From: Nostoc sp. CCCryo 231-06
GTDB lineage: Bacteria > Cyanobacteriota > Cyanobacteriia > Cyanobacteriales > Nostocaceae
Direction of reading: 5' to 3'
Length of the DNA: 38,184 nucleotides
Assembly (NCBI GenBank): GCA_023522315.1
Contig: JAHCSU010000514.1
Span: 1-38,184, forward strand
Below the pieces are notes generated by a model. That model was not told the origin of the DNA and did not search any database. It was given only the letters and a program-made list of their open reading frames with translations. Both the position numbers and the translations under genes were made by a program. Below, piece by piece: positions 25,020-33,820 of the stretch. The first letter of the stretch is position 1, and each line of letters starts with the position of its first letter.

Positions 25020-25469
25020 CTACAATATTCTTTCACAAATATCCCTAGCTTCGCCTCTCCTCAATTCTCGTCTTGATACACTCCTTAATTCTCGAGAACA
25101 TTCAGAGACCGTTTCATATCTTATTAAGGATTCACAAACATCACGAACCTGTCTGCTACCAACAACTTCTTCACGCTCCAATCTTCTTACACATTTATTT
25201 AAGCGTCCAGGTTCAGGTGTTTGATAATTATCAGGATAACGCACCGGTTGTTGTGCTGATGGTGGACAGCCAAAGGGCGTACAGGCTGCGCCTAGTGGTG
25301 ATTGTGGACAGCCGAAGGGATTACATTCAGCAACACTAGACTGTGAACAGCCAAAGGTATTACAACCCGCAAATGCAGGTTTGATATCAACACCACTAAG
25401 GATTGTGCCGATTGGAACTGCTAAGAATAATGCAGCAGTCACAAGCTCTCGTCGGATGGTCTGTAACAT
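25020..25469 (-). CDS. Small secreted protein with CxxFGC repeats, function unknown
   Basis: 149 residues. A signal peptide (MLQTIRRELVTAALFLAVPI with further hydrophobic residues to PAFA, likely cleavage after Ala34) is followed by three short repeats: Cys36-NTFG-Cys41, Cys49-NPFG-Cys54, Cys63-TPFG-Cys68. A Pro/Gln linker leads to a charged C-terminal half rich in Arg and Glu with three more cysteines (NKCVRRLEREEVV, VRDVCESLIR, VSECSRELRSVS, ARDICERIL). The even spacing suggests disulphides in the periplasm or outside. I do not recognise the family. The stop codon lies two bases from MITE C1. It is divergent from the NB-ARC gene. Confidence 0.7.
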   Translation of the reverse strand: MLQTIRRELVTAALFLAVPIGTILSGVDIKPAFAGCNTFGCSQSSVAECNPFGCPQSPLGAACTPFGCPPSAQQPVRYPDNYQTPEPGRLNKCVRRLEREEVVGSRQVRDVCESLIRYETVSECSRELRSVSRRELRRGEARDICERIL

Positions 25470-25973
25470 AATATTGGATTCTCAAATTAAGGTGTATAAC
25501 GGCAACAGCAATTCTCATTATGGAATGGGTTGATTTGGACTCAAGCATTTTCGTGTTTGCAAACAGTTGATAAGTTATAACCATTACAAAACTTAATGCA
25601 GCCAAAGTCAAACCAATTCCTAATTGTTTGTTTATTGTTATTGCTTCTTTTGTTTGGCTTTTCCTATATCCCCTCTAAGAAGTTGGGAATATGAATACTG
25701 CTTATCTAATACTCTACTTTTTGGTATAAAGTTTGACAGTCGGGAAAGGTCGGAAAAAAGTCGGATCTTTTTAGCATAAGGACTAAAGCTGCCTGTCACA
25801 CTTAAATATACTTGTCGCGTGCGTCAGACGAAGTTATAGATCGATAAATAACAATTTGTGCCTTTGACGCACCTGATTCTATGTACAGCCTGCGTATATT
25901 CACTTAATATGTTTGAAGAAATAAAGCTTATAGTGCGAATATCGGAGTTAATTTAGTATTCTCACGAAAATAA
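25470..25973. other. Divergent intergenic region before the NB-ARC gene
   Basis: 504 bp. A leftward open frame (about 25396-25611) includes a hydrophobic stretch (IGLTLAALSFVMVITYQLF) but overlaps the start of the Cys-repeat gene and has no ribosome site, so it is not called. Near 25740-25775 there is a repeated GTCGGAAAAAAGTCGGAT motif, and near 25830-25880 an inverted pair (GTGCGTCAGACG / CCTTTGACGCAC). No gene was identified. Confidence 0.4.
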
Positions 25974-28377
25974 ATGACGGTTGAAGAAGCGATGCCTACG
26001 GCGGGCTACGCCTACGCACTAATCGAGCAATTATTACAACAAGGACGCTTAACAAAAGTTCAAGAGATTGTATTCCGTCAATCTTGGGCAGGACAAACGT
26101 ACTCAGAGATGGCTGTAGGGTCTGGTTACGATTGTGGTTACATCAAAGACACTGGCTCAGAACTGTGGCGATCGCTTTCTCAAGCTTTAGGAGAAAAAGT
26201 TACCAAAAATAACCTGCACACAGTACTGAAGCGAATCGCAGAGAAACAAAAGGACACAAATCCTCAACCCTCCACCAACTGCACAAGCTGGGGGGAAGCG
26301 ATCGATGTTTCCCAGTTCTATGGACGTACTGCTGAATTAGAAACCCTCAGCCAGTGGATTGTGAGAGATCGCACTCACTCGTGTAGTCACACTGTTAGCT
26401 ATGGGTGGTATGGGGAAAACCGCGCTTTCGGTGAAGCTAGCAGAACAATTGCAGGGAGAATTTGAATATGTCATTTGGCGATCGCTCCGGCACGCACCTT
26501 TTTTTGCTGACAAGGTGACGGACTGCATCAAAATCCTTTCTCATCAACAATTTACCACATTGCCCGCTTCCCCCCATGAGCAAATTACTTGTTTAATTGA
26601 GTACCTCCGCAAATCTCGATGCTTGCTGGTTTTGGATAATTTCGACACATTATTACAGCAAAATAAAGAGGGAGGCTCTTACCGTGAGGGCTACGAACCA
26701 TACAGCGAACTCCTGTGGCGATTAGCAGAAACTAAACATCAAAGCTGTGTTCTGCTCACTACGCGGGAAAAACCTACTGAAGTTGCCGCGCTTGAAGGTG
26801 ATGGTTTGCCAGTTCGTACCCTTGCTTTATCAGGACTAGAAGTTGCAGCCGGACAAGCAATTTTGACACTCAAAGGGCTATCAGGCTCGGAAGACGAAAC
26901 CCGCCACCTGATTGAGTGTTACCGTGGTAATCCACTAGCTTTAAAAATTGCTGCCACCTCGATTCGGGACTTACATGAAGGCAACATCGCCTGTTTCTTT
27001 GCTGAAGGCACAACTGTATTTAGGGGCATTGGCAATCTTTTAGAGCAGCAATTCAAAAGACTCTCCACCTTGGAACAGCAAGTGATGTACTGGCTGGCAA
27101 TTAATCGGGAGAAGCTTTCCTTGACAGAATTGCAAACAGCCTTCACACCAACATTGCCTAAACCTAAGTTAATGTCAATCCTCGAATCTTTACGCTGGTG
27201 TAGCTTCATAGAAAGCAATACTGGAGGATTCACACAGCAACCCGTGGTGATGGAATACGTAACAGACTGCTTGATTGAACAAGTCTGTGAGGAAATAGTC
27301 ACAGAATCACCGCAATATCTGCTAACCCATGCTTTGATGCAAGCTCAGGCAAAAGATTACATCCGCGATAGTCAAATTTACCTGATTGTACGACCTATCC
27401 TAAATCAGCTACAAATAACCCTTGGCTCTGCTCATCAACTTGAGTATAAACTTGGCAGACTAGTTAGAAAGCTCCAAAATGAAGCTATAGATCCAGTTGG
27501 ATATGGTGGCGGTAATCTGCTGAATTTACTGACACAACTAGAAACGGATTTAACTGGGTATGATTTTTCTCGTCTCACCATCCGTAACTGCGATTTACGC
27601 TCACTTAACTTACATCAAGTCAATTTTAGCCAAACCACCTTTCGAGATTGTGTTTTTGCTGCAACCTTTGGCGGCATTACTAGCGTCGCCTTCAGTCCAG
27701 ATGGGCGCTGCCTTGCTACCAGTGATACAAATGGTGAAATTCATGTTTGGGATGTCACCAATAGTAAACAACTCTTTAGCTATAAAGAACATAACAGTTG
27801 GGTGTGGAATATTGCTTTTAGTCCTGTGCATCCAGTTTTAGCTAGTTGCGTTAAATCCTGGAATATGGAAACAGGAACCTGTCTTCATACTTGGGAGGCA
27901 GACTCTAACCGTGTTTGGGCAGTTGCGGTAAGTCCAGATAGTTAATATGTTGCTACTGGTGGTGATGACTCTTTGGTGCGACTGTGGGACATTGATACAA
28001 AGGTTTGTCTACGTACATTCTCTGGACATACCGGCCAGATAATCTGTATTTTGTTCACCGGCGATGGCGATCGCCTGATTACCGGTAGTGGCGATCGCAC
28101 TATCAAAATTTGGCATGTAGTTACTGGAGACTGCCTTGCTACACTAGAGAACCATTTCAATTGGGTGTGGTCACTTAGTCTAGTTCCAGATGCTCAAACT
28201 CTTTTCAGTAGTAGCTGGGATGAAACAATCAACTGTTGGGATATGACTACAGGGCAATGTCGGCAAACTTTAAGAGCAGCCCGCCCGTATGAAGGCATGA
28301 TTATTGATAGGGTATCAGGGTTGACTGAAGCAGAGTTAGCAACTTTAAAAGCTTTAGGTGCATTGGAAGTTAATTGA
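25974..28377 (+). pseudogene. NB-ARC ATPase with C-terminal WD40 repeats, broken by frameshift and stop codon
   Basis: Reads as one gene in three pieces. Piece 1 (25974-about 26380): helix-turn-helix-like effector-associated domain (VQEIVFRQSWAGQTYSEMA, GYIKDTGSELWRSLSQALGE) and WGEAIDVSQFYGRTAELETL. A one-base frameshift near 26380 displaces the P-loop: the next frame gives VVTLLAMGGMGKTALSVKLA. Piece 2 (to 27943): NB-ARC with SRCLLVLDNFDTLL (Walker B) and VLLTTREKP, a GxP-type NPLALKIAAT, pentapeptide-like and WD repeats. A TAA at 27943-27945 stands where SPDSQYVATGG expects CAA. Piece 3 (27946-28377) continues WD repeats to the usual ending ..GLTEAELATLKALGALEVN. One WD unit (VLASC-VKSWNMETG) has lost about ten residues in frame. 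Such proteins are STAND-type signalling or defence ATPases; this copy is probably dead or made only as fragments. Confidence 0.85.
25989..26017 (+). repeat. Small dispersed repeat in frame in the NB-ARC gene
   Basis: From GCGATGCCTACGGCGG (25989) to GGCTACGCCTACGC (26017). It adds about nine codons (MPTAGYAYA) between MTVEEA and LIEQLLQQGRL. The first 16 bases equal 2986-3001 in the DUF3110 gene; the last 17 equal 30826-30842 in an intergenic repeat cluster. Confidence 0.8.
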
Positions 28378-28404
28378 TGCCTGTCCCAGTCCCCAATATC
28401 TAGT

Positions 28405-30612
28405 TCAATTAGTTGAAAAACGTTTCAAATCTTGTAAAACTGCGGCGGCTGATTGATAGCGATCGCTAAAATGATAGCAAACCATTTTATCTAAAATTGC
28501 CGCTAATTGTTCACTCACTTGCACCGGTTGCCGCCACATAATATTACCCGTTTCTGGATCTGGGTGGAGTTCTTGCGGTGGTATCCCAGTTATGGCTTGA
28601 ATGGCAATCATTCCTAAAGCGTAAATGTCACTGCATAAGCGCGGATGACCGGCAAATTGTTCTGGAGGTGCATAACCCCGTGTCCCGATGGCTACTGTGG
28701 CTAATTCTGTTTGCTCACTACTCGGCGGTTGCATCAATTTGACTGCACCAAAGTCAATCAACACTAGCCGATTATCTTGAGCGCATCTAATAATATTAGT
28801 CGGTTTGATATCACGATGAATCACTCGATGCTGGTGAACAAATTCTAGAACTTCTAAAACTTGTTTGAGCATCTCTATCACAAATGATTCGTTCTGCACA
28901 TTCTGCACAGGTGGTAATTCTTCACTTAGGGTATGTCCCTCGATATATTCTTGAATCAAATAGAATTCTTGGTCATCTTCAAAATAAGCAAGTAGTTCGG
29001 GAATCTGATGATGTTTACCCAAAGATTGTAAAATTTCAGCTTCACTATTAAACAACCTGCGAGCAACTTGCAAAAATCGTGGATCTTGACGGGCTGGCAT
29101 TAACTTTTTAACTACGCAAATCGGAGTACCCGGTCGTTGAGTATCCTGTGCTAAATAAGTGCGGCCAAATCCACCAGCACCGAGAACTTGAGAGATTTTG
29201 TAGCGTCCACTCAAAAGCAAATCACCTGATTTTATTTCTGGTGAATCAACTGGGGGAGGAAAATCAAGATAGGAGTCGGGAAGTGCTGTTTTATCTTCTA
29301 AGAGGACATTTAATTGCGCGATCGCTTCTTGTTGTTTTTCAACTTGCAGAATAATCACCTGAGTTTGTCGCTGATTTTGGTAGCTAGTATAAGTAATTAC
29401 AAAGATGCTACTAATCACCAAAGCGAGGCCAGAGGGAACTAATGGTATCCATCCGCCTTGCAAAAACAAAGCAACGCAGATTCCTACTAAGCCAAGTAGA
29501 GTTGTCCCTCCCACCACTAGCAACAGCAACGGATTTCGCCACCGCCATGCTAAAATACTACCTAAAAGCGACCAACCCCACACCCAAATAAGTTCCGCCC
29601 AGTCTGGCCAATACCAAATTAGATGTCGCCCATCCAACACTGTACTGATCAGTTGACTTGCTATCTGTGCATGAATAAACAGAGCAGGCATTCTGGCTGG
29701 TTGATCTGGCAAAGCGCTGTAAGGTGTATAAAAGCTACTCTGAGGGAAATTAGCTGCTGTAGTGCCAATAATTACAAGCCGATCTTTGACTAAATTGGGG
29801 TTGACTTGGCCACTGAGGACTTGTGTGAGAGTTACTTGGTCGGCGAGGCTGTTGGGATGACGATAATTTAATAATATTTGATAGCCATCTGCATCTAGAT
29901 GTTGATAGCTACCGGAATTAGGTTGTAAACGCGGGAACAGGGTTTTACCTAACTGAAAATCCCCTTTCTTAGTAAACTGGTATTCAATGCCTTGTTTTTC
30001 CAGATAATTAATTGCTATTAGCGCACCAAATGCAAATGATGTTGTACATTTTTTGTCTGTAGAGTTAGCAAATAACAAACTACGGCGGATAATTTGGTCG
30101 TTTTCATTGTCAGCAATCACATCGCTAAAGCCAACATTATCTATAGGAAAATTGGGCGGCGGTGGAATTTCATCTCTACCCAAACTGCTGAACAAACAGG
30201 TACTGACGATGTTCTCTTGATTTTGCAAATTAGCCGCCAAATTCTTGTCTTCTGGTTGGAAAAGATATAAACCAACAATCCTCGGTTGATAAGACTCTAT
30301 TTTCTTTAATAACTGATTGATTCTACGATCTGATATAGTCCATTTCTCTCGTTTAAGATCCTCATCAGTGATTTTTACTAGCAAAATCCGCCGATCAGGT
30401 GCTTCTGCTTTTTGCGATCGCAACATCTGGTCATAAACTCTCAACTCCCAAGGCTGCAACCATTTGAGTTCACAAACTCCCCAGATAAAGGCGGTAACTC
30501 CTACACTGGTAACTAAAATGATTTGCAACCAGCTTTTGCTCTTGGAAGTTTCACGGGAATCCTGAACTTTGACAAAAGGCACACGGAATTTTTCTAATAG
30601 TCCACTAATCAC
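28405..30612 (-). CDS. CHASE2-domain serine/threonine protein kinase
   Basis: 735 residues. An N-terminal membrane helix (about 30-50) and an extracytoplasmic CHASE2 sensor (about 55-330: YDQMLRSQKAEAPDRRILLV, LVIIGTTAANFPQSSFYTPY) are followed by three membrane helices (about 341-410), a short coiled coil (412-440) and a Hanks-type kinase domain (471-735). Kinase residues present: glycine loop LGAGGFG (477-483), Lys502/Lys503, catalytic HRDIKPTN with Asp601 and DFG Asp620, so it should be active. The signal sensed by CHASE2 domains is unknown. It is convergent with the NB-ARC pseudogene; a repeat cluster separates it from the small membrane protein gene upstream. Confidence 0.93.
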   Translation of the reverse strand: MISGLLEKFRVPFVKVQDSRETSKSKSWLQIILVTSVGVTAFIWGVCELKWLQPWELRVYDQMLRSQKAEAPDRRILLVKITDEDLKREKWTISDRRINQLLKKIESYQPRIVGLYLFQPEDKNLAANLQNQENIVSTCLFSSLGRDEIPPPPNFPIDNVGFSDVIADNENDQIIRRSLLFANSTDKKCTTSFAFGALIAINYLEKQGIEYQFTKKGDFQLGKTLFPRLQPNSGSYQHLDADGYQILLNYRHPNSLADQVTLTQVLSGQVNPNLVKDRLVIIGTTAANFPQSSFYTPYSALPDQPARMPALFIHAQIASQLISTVLDGRHLIWYWPDWAELIWVWGWSLLGSILAWRWRNPLLLLVVGGTTLLGLVGICVALFLQGGWIPLVPSGLALVISSIFVITYTSYQNQRQTQVIILQVEKQQEAIAQLNVLLEDKTALPDSYLDFPPPVDSPEIKSGDLLLSGRYKISQVLGAGGFGRTYLAQDTQRPGTPICVVKKLMPARQDPRFLQVARRLFNSEAEILQSLGKHHQIPELLAYFEDDQEFYLIQEYIEGHTLSEELPPVQNVQNESFVIEMLKQVLEVLEFVHQHRVIHRDIKPTNIIRCAQDNRLVLIDFGAVKLMQPPSSEQTELATVAIGTRGYAPPEQFAGHPRLCSDIYALGMIAIQAITGIPPQELHPDPETGNIMWRQPVQVSEQLAAILDKMVCYHFSDRYQSAAAVLQDLKRFSTN

Positions 30613-30754
30613 GGCGTTGCGGCGGTAGCCTGAATTGGGTAGATGTTGCAGGCACAGAAGTTAATTTTCTGACTCTAGGTTAAAAGCTGATTAACCTGAG
30701 CTTATATATTAATGTAGCAGTTTACTTGATGCTTAAAGACTAGACAAGCGATGT

Positions 30755-30845
30755 CTACGACGGTCACTAAGCGCAGCCGTACCCCTCCGGGGAAGCAAGC
30801 TACGCGCAGCCTCTCGTAGAGAAGTGCGGGCTACGCCTACGCGCT
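30755..30845. repeat. Composite dispersed repeat cluster
   Basis: Short palindromic pieces packed end to end: GCGATGTCTACGACGG, GTACCCCTCCGGGGAAGC, GCTACGCGCAGC, CTCTCGTAGAGAAG and GCGGGCTACGCCTACGC. The last is shared exactly with the insert in the NB-ARC gene. It lies upstream of the kinase gene and next to the stop of the following leftward gene. Confidence 0.8.
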
Positions 30846-30851
30846 ATGCAA

Positions 30852-31136
30852 CTAATCATCCGTTTGAGATATTTGAGCATCTGCAACAGCACTGGCGATT
30901 GGGAAAGAAATAGGATTAGTAGATGGGGTTAGTGAATCTAACTGGGATTGTTCGAGTGATGCCTCGATGCTTGAATCAGCAAAATAGGAGTCAAATATCT
31001 TATCATAGTTAGAAGCAACAGCTAAAAAAGCGCCACCCAAAATATAGATAGGTAATGGCAAATTAAATTCTTGCAACCAGTCAAACAGTTCCGCCAAGGC
31101 AAACAGTACCAAAAAGCAGGCAAGCCAAACCTTCAT
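30852..31136 (-). CDS. Small membrane protein, function unknown
   Basis: 94 residues. One or two hydrophobic segments (about 3-18, VWLACFLVLFALAELF; and 27-42, LPIYILGGAFLAVASN) with the turn DWLQEFNLP between them, then an acidic, Ser-rich soluble tail to SQTDD. Lacks any motif I recognise. The start MKVWLACF is preceded by GGGGATGAAAAT; GGGGAT can serve as a ribosome site. Codon use and the clean hydrophobic pattern argue that it is real. It lies upstream of the CHASE2 kinase in the same orientation, 240 bp apart. Confidence 0.6.
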   Translation of the reverse strand: MKVWLACFLVLFALAELFDWLQEFNLPLPIYILGGAFLAVASNYDKIFDSYFADSSIEASLEQSQLDSLTPSTNPISFPIASAVADAQISQTDD

Positions 31137-31409
31137 ATTTTCATCCCCTGGATTGAAACAACTCTATTACTAGCTTAAATAGCTTGCATAATAGTTGATG
31201 TAGTACATAATCATCAACTTATAACCTCTATAACTCTAGATAGATGTAGTGAGAGTTATAGCATCTGCTATATTCCAATATCTACTAGAAAAATAAAAAT
31301 ATATTTAGCTTATGCCTGCAATCCAACAGCCAAGGATTGCATAGTTTAGTTCGTTAGACTCGGCAGTGCCTCAAACTTTCACAGGTAAAACTGGCAACAA
31401 TATTAGGGG

Positions 31410-31542
31410 TTTTAACGTGTCGCGGAAGTCCCCACCTTCAATGTACTCATAAGGTGGGGATTGTGAGCGGGGGGTGAGGATTGCATCCAGGATTGTTTTT
31501 TTGCGTCAGCAAAAACAAATACTGGATGTATGACGAATCCCC
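31410..31542 (+). repeat. Hairpin-containing dispersed repeat D, copy 1
   Basis: TTTTAACGTGTCGCGGAAG, then a hairpin (TCCCCACCTT .. AAGGTGGGGA), then ATTGTGAGCGGG; after a variable centre it ends with AAAAACAAAT-CTGGATGTATGACGAATC. The same blocks in the same order are at 33503-33658. Confidence 0.7.
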
Positions 31543-31726
31543 AAAATTTTCTGGTAAGATAACTAATGTCTTGACCATCAATGCCGCAAGCGAAAACCAA
31601 GCTAATAGGTATATGTTGCAAGAGAAAAATTTGGGTCTTGGGAACCAGGACTCCTGCCCTTGGAGGGAATGTAAGACTTGTCTTTTACTACGAAGTTCTG
31701 GAAGCTATTCCCGATGAATTGGGAAG

Positions 31727-31748
31727 CCCCGTCCGTCTTACGGCGGGG
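31727..31748. repeat. GC-rich hairpin resembling the end of an IS605-type element
   Basis: CCCCGTCCG-tctta-CGGCGGGG, followed by TAGTTCAC. The GAAGCCCCGTCCG..CGGGGTAGTTCAC arrangement resembles right ends of cyanobacterial IS200/IS605-type elements. No transposase gene is recognisable before it, so at most this is a relic. Confidence 0.4.
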
Positions 31749-31847
31749 TAGTTCACTCTCATCGGACAGAATCAACCTTGAAGCAGCCAGGAGGCAGAAG
31801 GCAGGAGGAAAGAAAGAATTTTTGAGAAAACTTTTTGTTAAAGCCTG

Positions 31848-31988
31848 ATATCATGTCCGCATAATTAGTTACGATTTCCACAGTCATTGCACCCCACCCC
31901 CTCCCCGCAGGCGGGGAGGGGAGACAAAGCATAGCTTTGGTGGGGTGAGGTTCTTCGAGTTTAATAAGCAATCAAGCGGAGATAATAT
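31848..31988. mobile_element. MITE family B, copy 2 (inverted, one end decayed)
   Basis: 141 bp. Left end ATATCATGTCCG is identical to the ends of copy 1; right end CGGAGATAATAT is a decayed match. The inside is the reverse complement of 22234-22382 (GACAAAGCATAGCTTTGG, GGGGTGAGGTTCTTCG, TTTAATAAGCAATCAAGCGG). Confidence 0.75.
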
Positions 31989-32033
31989 GGTTTTTCCCTC
32001 CTACCTCCTGCCCCCTGCCCCCTGCCTCTTCGC

Positions 32034-32672
32034 TCAACCAATAGGGTGATTACCAGGATTGACTGCATGAATATATTCACTACCCGATTGCGGTCTTCCA
32101 CGCTTATAACAAGCTTCTTCTGGTTTACCCCACCCTAGCTGCAAAATTATTTCCAAAAAGCTAGAATTTTCCCACTTACACAAACTTGCCCATTCTGTTA
32201 TTTGAACAATTCTCACTACATCAGATGTGGCAATTTGTTGATACTGTTTATTATTATTGAAACTCAAGTATAAATCCATCCCCATAGAGACTCCATACCA
32301 AAATTCTACGATAGAATCTTTAGCAGTTTTTAATATCTCTAAGTCACTAGTGAGGGCTATTAACTCGCTGTCTACTTCGGGATAGTTCAAGTTTTTACCT
32401 TTGACTGTTACCTCACGCCAAATAATACCTGAAACTTGGTTTTCCCTTTGATATTCATGAATTGCAGCCTTGAAATCTTGATAGGCAGTGAACTGTTGCA
32501 GCCCATCAGTCATGAGAAACTGGTCAATTACAGGATTGCCAGAGACTGGTATTTCTAATTTTAGGCGTTTTCCTTTGAGGCAGGCTTGGCGTTCATCTGC
32601 CAAAATTTGAATTAGTTCCTGGGCGGTGTAAACCTTTGACATTAGAATACACTCTAGTTCGTCATTGGTCAT
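32034..32672 (-). CDS. Protein of unknown function
   Basis: 212 residues from the ATG at 32672; the ATG at 32642 (MSKVYTAQELIQILADERQA) is a more likely start, because the first ten codons (MTNDELECIL) come from repeat-like ATGACCAATGAC sequence. A soluble protein with no signal peptide. Visible segments: QELIQILADERQACLKGKRL, GNPVIDQFLMTDGLQQFTAY, GIIWREVTVKGKNLNYPEVD and WYGVSMGMDLYLSFNN. I do not recognise a domain. A lone leftward gene between MITE B2 and the thioredoxin-fold gene. Its coherent secondary structure pattern suggests it is real. Confidence 0.65.
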   Translation of the reverse strand: MTNDELECILMSKVYTAQELIQILADERQACLKGKRLKLEIPVSGNPVIDQFLMTDGLQQFTAYQDFKAAIHEYQRENQVSGIIWREVTVKGKNLNYPEVDSELIALTSDLEILKTAKDSIVEFWYGVSMGMDLYLSFNNNKQYQQIATSDVVRIVQITEWASLCKWENSSFLEIILQLGWGKPEEACYKRGRPQSGSEYIHAVNPGNHPIG

Positions 32673-32825
32673 TAGTCATTAGTCATTTGTTAAGGACTAT
32701 AGACTATGGATTAACTTTCTAATCTGTTAACACAGATATTTAGATATTATGCTTTGACATCGGCGGCAATGTAGTAACAGATATCACTAAAAATTAGGGC
32801 AGACCAATTTGGTCTACCCCATAAG

Positions 32826-33416
32826 TTACTTAGCTAACTCACTACTAAACTCATTAAAGGCTCGCCGTTTTAGCTGTGCTGTTTCAGTGCGTGGTACTAA
32901 ATCAAAGATTTTACGAAATTGATCGTCTATCTCTTCAAAAGGTACTTGACCTTTTTTATTTAAAACTACCTCACCTGATTTATTGAACACCACCACTTGA
33001 GGAACACCCCCAGAATAGTAATATCCTGTTTCTGTAGGGTCGTAGGTCTGTTTAAGCGGGATAGAATCTACATTAATCGGCATAATTTCTGCTACCCGAC
33101 CATAGAATTCCTGTACCCGTGAAATGGAAATAGCATATCTTTTGGAATCGCTGCTGTCATCCAAATAAAAGGCCAAAAATATGGGTTTATGTTCCGCTAA
33201 AGCCTGTGCTAGTGTCTGTCTGGGAGGAACCAATGAACCATTGCCAGCATAAACTACAAAAATGTTGCCATCATATAAATCATTATTAAGACCAGCAGAT
33301 GCAGGTTGCATACTTATAATGAAAAGACTTGCAAGCAACAACAGGCATTTGGACAACCACCTTCGCCAGCCAGTAATTTGTTTATGTAAAAAAAGAAAAT
33401 TTGTGCTATTCATCAA
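32826..33416 (-). CDS. Exported thioredoxin-fold protein, possibly a thylakoid photosystem I accumulation factor
   Basis: 196 residues. A long N-terminus with basic residues and a hydrophobic core (about 22-40, WLSKCLLLLASLFIISMQPASA) suggests a signal peptide cut after ASA, placing the protein in the thylakoid lumen or periplasm, or an anchor. The rest has thioredoxin-like order: KPIFLAFYLDDSSDSKRYAI, AEIMPINVDSIPL, the cis-Pro-like GGVPQVVVFNKSGEVVLNKK. The usual CxxC is replaced by DSSDSK, so it cannot be a disulphide reductase. Cyanobacterial proteins of this shape have been named photosystem I accumulation factors; I recall this only loosely. The second Met (residue 2) is an equally good start. 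Confidence 0.6.
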   Translation of the reverse strand: MMNSTNFLFLHKQITGWRRWLSKCLLLLASLFIISMQPASAGLNNDLYDGNIFVVYAGNGSLVPPRQTLAQALAEHKPIFLAFYLDDSSDSKRYAISISRVQEFYGRVAEIMPINVDSIPLKQTYDPTETGYYYSGGVPQVVVFNKSGEVVLNKKGQVPFEEIDDQFRKIFDLVPRTETAQLKRRAFNEFSSELAK

Positions 33417-33502
33417 AAGGAACCTTGCAAGCTACTACTTGTCGTGAGTTTGTGCTGAATTCGGCAAACTGGGCTGGATATGTAATTACGCCCACGCACT
33501 AT

Positions 33503-33658
33503 TTTTTAACGTATCGCGGAAGTCTCCACCCTCAATGTAATCATAGGGTGGGGATTGTGAGCGGGTGATGAACGAGAAAGCGTCTCTTAGAGAGGATTGT
33601 ATCTGGAATTGATTTAATACGATTGTAAAAACAAATTCTGGATGTATGACGAATCACC
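33503..33658 (+). repeat. Hairpin-containing dispersed repeat D, copy 2
   Basis: TTTTTTAACGTATCGCGGAA, hairpin TCCACCCT .. AGGGTGGGGA, ATTGTGAGCGGG, then a variable centre with an extra AGCGTCTCTTAGAG piece, then AAAACAAATTCTGGATGTAT and GACGAATC. It matches copy 1 (31410) in both outer blocks and compensates within the hairpin (both arms differ from copy 1 but still pair). Confidence 0.7.
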
Positions 33659-33820
33659 CTTACGGGTGACGCTCAGACCTCGCTACCGCTACGCTAACGG
33701 TAGTTTCTCATGGAGGAAACCCCCAGACAAGCCTCTCGAACGCTAACAGCGTCTCCCGTTCTCCTAAAGGGAGACGCTAACGCCAAGGGAGAAGAGAAGG
33801 CTTTGCGCTGCGCTATCGAA
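33655..33820. repeat. Cluster of short palindromes
   Basis: Includes TCACCC-ttac-GGGTGA (from 33654), CTACCG..CGGTAG (33683-33703) and AGCGTCTCCC (33748-33757) pairing with GGGAGACGCT (33769-33778). These are typical Nostoc-type dispersed repeats. Confidence 0.75.

Larger units (their letters stand above)
31137..32033. other. Repeat-rich non-coding region
   Basis: About 900 bp with no convincing gene. In order: plain AT-rich sequence (31137-31400), dispersed repeat D1 (31410-31542), 160 bp leading to a GC-rich hairpin (31727-31748), AGGAGGCAGAAGGCAGGAGG repeats (about 31785-31810), MITE B2 (31848-31988) and CCTGCCCCCTGCCCC heptamers up to the stop of the next leftward gene. Open frames of 60-80 codons here show no protein-like features. 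Confidence 0.6.

Noticed and set aside
25396-25611. Leftward frame with a hydrophobic stretch upstream of the Cys-repeat gene
   Set aside because: It overlaps the start of the Cys-repeat gene, has no ribosome site and the hydrophobic part is short; could be a relic but cannot be supported.
26401-27945. Calling the NB-ARC middle piece as an independent gene starting at ATG 26401
   Set aside because: That ATG lies within the P-loop (MGGMGKTA), so a protein starting there would lack the leading strand and the upstream domain; it is part of a broken longer gene.
31481-31717. A 78-codon rightward frame in the repeat-rich region
   Set aside because: It starts within dispersed repeat D1, has no ribosome site and no protein-like pattern. 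A transposase remnant before the 31727 hairpin was considered but no motif could be read.
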